Assembly (NCBI RefSeq): GCF_900105055.1
Contig: NZ_FNTA01000003.1
Coordinates: forward strand, 248,001 to 312,000
DNA: 64,000 nt
Source: Amycolatopsis lurida
Lineage (GTDB): Bacteria > Actinomycetota > Actinomycetes > Mycobacteriales > Pseudonocardiaceae
Direction: 5' to 3'
Positions 61,474 through 64,000 of the stretch are shown one piece after another. The first letter of the stretch is position 1. Each line of letters opens with the position of its first letter. The translations under genes were made by a program, and so were the position numbers. The notes under the pieces were generated by a model. That model did not search any database, had not been told where the DNA came from, and saw only the letters and a program-made list of their open reading frames with translations.

Positions 61474-61857
61474 TCAGCGGAGTTGTTCGAGGTCCTTGGC
61501 GGCTTGGGCGATTTCGCCCGCGAGGCCACGGAGTTCGGCGACGGAAGCGCCATCGTCGGCCGCGGTGACGACGTCTTCGGCGGCGCAGCGGAGCTGGAAG
61601 AGCCTGTCCTGCAGAGTGGCGATCTCGGTGTCGGAGAGGACGACGGCATCTTCGGGAAGGCCGCTGCGCTGGAGGGCGGTGCGGCGTTCGTAGGCACGCT
61701 GGCGGCAGGATTGCCCGCAGTAGCGGCGGCGCCTGCCGACGTTGCCGCCTTGTTCGAGCCGTCGGCCGCACCATCCGCAGTGTTTGGGTGCTCCGGCGCG
61801 GCGTAGCTCGGACACCTCTTCGGCGGACGTCTTCGGGTGTTCGGCCACTTCCCTCAC
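61474..61857 (-). CDS. YC-x3-C finger hypothetical protein
   Basis: 127 residues from GTG 61857 (AGGG upstream; ATG 61890 also in frame). 'PKHCGWCGRRLEQGGNVGRRRRYCGQSCRQRAYERRTALQRSG' is a C-x2-C...YC-x3-C zinc finger followed by a helical C-terminus ('SDTEIATLQDRLFQLRCAAEDVVTAADDGASVAELRGLAGEIAQAAKDLEQL'). Finger type recurs in the CGNR proteins and in the coiled-coil protein at 40515. The stop lies 1 base from the recombinase stop (convergent). Unknown function; DNA/RNA binding is possible. Confidence 0.8.
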   Translation of the reverse strand: MREVAEHPKTSAEEVSELRRAGAPKHCGWCGRRLEQGGNVGRRRRYCGQSCRQRAYERRTALQRSGLPEDAVVLSDTEIATLQDRLFQLRCAAEDVVTAADDGASVAELRGLAGEIAQAAKDLEQLR

Positions 61858-61923
61858 GGGTCTGACCCTAGCTGGCCATCCGGCGATCATGCCGGGGCCA
61901 CGACCGAAGTGCACACTAGTGGG

Positions 61924-62703
61924 GTGCCGACACTGTTCCCGTATCTCGCCGACCCGCTCCCGCGTGCTTTCGCCCATCGGGGCTGGCACCTCGGTGACCT
62001 GGAAGGACTGGAGAATTCGTTGCCCGCCTTCCGGCAGGCGGTGACGGAGGGTTATCGCTATCTGGAGACGGACGTGCACGCGACGTCGGACGGTGTGGTG
62101 GTCGTTCATCACGACGCGTCGTTGGACCGGACCACGGACGGCGCGGGGTTGATCTCCCGGCAGACGTGGGCTCAGTTGCGGACGGTCAAGGTCGGTGGAC
62201 GTGTGCCGTTGTCGCGACTGGAGGACGTCCTCGAGGAGTTGCCGGAGGCGCGGTTCAACATCGATGTGAAGTCGAACGAGGCGGTCGCGCCCTTCGTGCG
62301 AGTGATCGAGCGGACCGGGGCCTACGACCGGGTGGCGGCGGCGTCGTTCTCGGACGCGCGGCTGGCGCGGATCCGGAAGCTCGCAGGGCCGAAGCTGGTG
62401 ACCGCGATGGGGCCGCGTTCGGTGGCGGTGATGTGGGCGAACGGGTTCTTGCCGTTGGTGTCGTTGCGCGCGTTGTCGCGGGGTGCGATGGCTCAGGTGC
62501 CGGTGCGGCAGGGGCGGTTGAAGGTGGTGGACCGGGCGTTCCTGCGGCAGGCGACGCGTGGGGGTTTCGAGGTGCACACATGGACGGTGGACGATCCGGC
62601 GGAGATGCGGCTGTTGCTGGATCTGGGGGTGCACGGGATCGTGACGGACCGGCCGGATCTGCTGCGTGAAGTGCTTCGGGAGCGCGGCGCTTGGCCTTCC
62701 TGA
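61924..62703 (+). CDS. Glycerophosphodiester phosphodiesterase
   Basis: 259 residues from GTG 61924. 'RAFAHRGWHLGDLEGLENSLPAFRQAVTEGYRYLETDVHATSDGVVVVHHDASLDRTTDGAGLI' carries the GDPD signature: HRG with His, E-N-S, ETDVH, and the second His in VVHHD. TIM-barrel rest with 'FNIDVKSNEAVAPFVRVIERTGAYDRV' and 'VHTWTVDDPAEMRLLLDLGVHGIVTDRPDLLREVL'. No signal peptide; cytoplasmic. Hydrolyses glycerophosphodiesters to glycerol-3-phosphate and an alcohol. Ends before a 23-bp hairpin. Confidence 0.95.
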   Translation: MPTLFPYLADPLPRAFAHRGWHLGDLEGLENSLPAFRQAVTEGYRYLETDVHATSDGVVVVHHDASLDRTTDGAGLISRQTWAQLRTVKVGGRVPLSRLEDVLEELPEARFNIDVKSNEAVAPFVRVIERTGAYDRVAAASFSDARLARIRKLAGPKLVTAMGPRSVAVMWANGFLPLVSLRALSRGAMAQVPVRQGRLKVVDRAFLRQATRGGFEVHTWTVDDPAEMRLLLDLGVHGIVTDRPDLLREVLRERGAWPS

Positions 62704-62704
62704 T

Positions 62705-62757
62705 CCGCGTTCAGTCCGCTAAATGCGTTGTCAGCGCATTTAGCGGACTGAACGCGG
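62705..62757. terminator. 23-bp hairpin between GDPD and Rpf genes
   Basis: Arms 62705-62727 and 62735-62757 are exact reverse complements (CCGCGTTCAGTCCGCTAAA...) with loop TTGTCAG. It lies between convergent genes and overlaps neither, so it is a bidirectional terminator. Different sequence from the TGAAGG and GTGAGTGG families. Confidence 0.85.
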
Positions 62758-62761
62758 GGGT

Positions 62762-63472
62762 TCAGCGGGGCGCCTTGCCGTTCCAGGCGGCGTCCCAGGT
62801 CTTGGGGCCGAGCCGTCCTGAGTCGTTGATGCCGTTGGCTCGCTGGAGCGCAAGGACGGCTTCGCGGGTCTTGTCGTAGTAGCAGCCTGTTCCGGTGAAG
62901 CCGTAGCCGAAGGCGTTCATCCGCAGCTGGAACTGCTTCAGGGGTGCCGCGCAGTCGCCGTAGGCGTAGACGACGCCAGGCCAGGCGGGTTTAGGGCCGC
63001 CGGGCGGAGCGGGCGGGGTCGGCTTCGGCTTGGGTTGAGGCGGTGGTGCGGGCTGTCCTCCCCCGCCGATGTAGGCGGAGTCGGCGTAGGACGGGACTCG
63101 TTTGCTGCGGCCGTCGCTGTCGTTGCGGAAGCCGAGTTTGCCGGCGCATTCCCAGGGCTGCCAGCCGCGCATGCGGTAGAGGTAGAGGGCCCGGTAGTCC
63201 TGCTCGCGGGGGGCGGCCTGGTCGGGTCGCCCTTGGCCGCCGACGCTGCGCCAGGTGGGCAGGTCGAACTGGTAGGCGCCGTAGTAGCCGTTGCCGGTGT
63301 TGATGTTGTAGCGCCCGCTCGATTCACACATGCGGAGCTTGGCCCAGTGGGAGCCGTGGGGATCCGCGGCGGCGGATCCGGTGGTGGCGATCTGCAGGCC
63401 CGTCACGGCGAGGGCGAGCAGGAGCGTTCTCGCCACTACGCGGTGTGCTGTGCGAAGGCGATGGGTCCTCAT
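62762..63472 (-). CDS. Rpf-like secreted transglycosylase with peptidoglycan-binding domain
   Basis: 236 residues. Signal peptide to about residue 36 (GSAAADPHG). Rpf/transglycosylase-like domain about 39-115: 'HWAKLRMCESSGRYNINTGNGYYGAYQFDLPTWRSVGG' with catalytic Glu50 and paired Cys (CESSG, WECAG). A Pro/Lys-rich linker about 145-165, then a PG_binding_1-like C-terminal domain ('PLKQFQLRMNAFGYGFTGTGCYYDKTREAVLALQRANGINDSGRLGPKTWDAAW'). Rpf proteins cleave peptidoglycan and stimulate regrowth of dormant cells. The 234-bp upstream gap (to the MFS gene) shows no gene. Confidence 0.93.
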   Translation of the reverse strand: MRTHRLRTAHRVVARTLLLALAVTGLQIATTGSAAADPHGSHWAKLRMCESSGRYNINTGNGYYGAYQFDLPTWRSVGGQGRPDQAAPREQDYRALYLYRMRGWQPWECAGKLGFRNDSDGRSKRVPSYADSAYIGGGGQPAPPPQPKPKPTPPAPPGGPKPAWPGVVYAYGDCAAPLKQFQLRMNAFGYGFTGTGCYYDKTREAVLALQRANGINDSGRLGPKTWDAAWNGKAPR

Positions 63473-63706
63473 GAGCGGAACAGTAAGTATCCGTCCCGTG
63501 CTTCACAAGAGTCACAGATCGCTCACCAGCCTCACACGAAACACACAGGGATCGCGGCAGCGACACGCCGACGATGGTCGGGAAGGTGCCCGGGAAAGGT
63601 TCGTCCCGCGTCGAAACGAACACGGTCCGGACTCGTGCCGGACAGGTGGGTGTGATCACCAGTAGTCTCCCGCTGACCTCGACGTTCTCGACCTCAGGAG
63701 CAGTGC

Positions 63707-64000
63707 ATGACGGTGGCCGTGACCCGTGAACGCAAGCGGGTGTGGCGGGCTTGGTACCTCTACGACTGGGCCAATTCGCCGTTCTATTCGTCGGTGATCA
63801 CCGTCTTCGGAGCGCTCTATTTGAGCGAGATCGCGTCGGCGGACGCGAAGACGAATTTCACCCTTAACGGGGACAGGGCGTGCACCGATTCGAGTGGAGC
63901 TTCGAGCACCCTTCAGAACTGCGACGTCTCTTTGTTCGGGCTCCACTTCCCCGCGGGTTCGCTGTGGGGATATCTGCTGTCGATCGCGACGGTGACGCAG
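63707..64000 (+). CDS. MFS transporter, Atg22/UMF1 type (cut by window edge)
   Basis: First 98 residues from ATG 63707 (AGGAG 7 bases upstream). 'RVWRAWYLYDWANSPFYSSVITVFGALYLSEIA' is the Atg22-like N-terminal signature (WYLYDWANS.F) with TM1. A loop with two Cys follows (CTDSSGASSTLQNC), and the next helix begins at 'GSLWGYLLSIATVTQ'. Family members are 12-helix permeases, e.g. amino-acid effluxers in yeast; actinobacterial ones are uncharacterised. Continues beyond the window. Confidence 0.88.
   Translation, partial: MTVAVTRERKRVWRAWYLYDWANSPFYSSVITVFGALYLSEIASADAKTNFTLNGDRACTDSSGASSTLQNCDVSLFGLHFPAGSLWGYLLSIATVTQ

Overview
The DNA is GC-rich (roughly 70%), densely coded on both strands, with many GTG starts, many ATGA/GTGA overlaps, and a very high proportion of one-component regulators (TetR, MarR, LysR, AraC, XRE, CGNR, PucR, WYL, Lrp, ArsR). 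This fits a large-genome soil actinomycete. Long perfect hairpins built around GTGAGTGG and TGAAGG..CCTTC, an ESX (type VII) substrate cluster, an Rpf-type muralytic enzyme and GT87/PIG-V-like mannosyltransferases point to Pseudonocardiaceae, most likely Amycolatopsis or a close relative. That placement is inference from gene families, not from a marker gene.

Layout. 0-10.5 kb: a TetR remnant at the edge, VanZ-like protein, a TetR gene with the same palindrome on both flanks, a histidine kinase/response regulator pair, a GT87 mannosyltransferase, an epoxide hydrolase/MarR pair, SDR-LysR, and a PIG-V-like glycosyltransferase. 10.5-16 kb: XRE/SDR, CGNR protein, a tyrosine recombinase, deaminase-LLM oxidoreductase operon, Lrp. 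16-23 kb is an antibiotic-inactivation-like block. It holds a rifampin monooxygenase (Rox) homologue whose promoter carries a near-perfect rifampin-associated-element-like palindrome, then a TetR gene with a perfect 35-bp operator coupled to a TetX-like flavin monooxygenase, then CGNR/metallo-hydrolase genes and an apparent dienelactone hydrolase-CGNR fusion relic. 23-36 kb: AraC/quinone reductase, a frameshifted ESX-type beta-propeller-like protein, SDR/XRE, PucR, secreted SGNH hydrolase and S8 protease around a 59-bp perfect palindrome, pentapeptide-repeat protein, WYL and AraC regulators. 36-45 kb: NmrA/DUF1772, an ECF42-like sigma factor coupled to an antibiotic-type glycosyltransferase, and a compact ESX-effector-like operon whose main product carries an HEERH zinc motif. 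45-53.5 kb: SNF2 helicase-SWIM pair behind a TetR, DUF4865, lipoprotein, AidB-like flavoprotein with TetR, and an ECF sigma-peroxiredoxin pair. 53.6-59.7 kb: a tightly packed DinB/ProC-like/PrmC-like/methyltransferase run and an ArsR-SRPBCC-PPOX operon.

59.7-61.5 kb contains the most informative landmark. A 28-bp sequence at 59943-59970 has the 11-6-11 architecture and core of a Xer dif site (chromosome dimer resolution), so the window probably lies at the replication terminus. About 520 bp away is a tyrosine recombinase gene with a full R-K-H-R-H-Y catalytic set, preceded by a perfect 17-4-17 inverted repeat. The window ends with a Cys-motif protein, a glycerophosphodiester phosphodiesterase, an Rpf-like protein and the start of an Atg22/UMF1-type MFS transporter.

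I saw no rRNA, tRNA, CRISPR array, transposase or large biosynthetic gene cluster. Functions are from recognised motifs and remembered family members; no database search was run.
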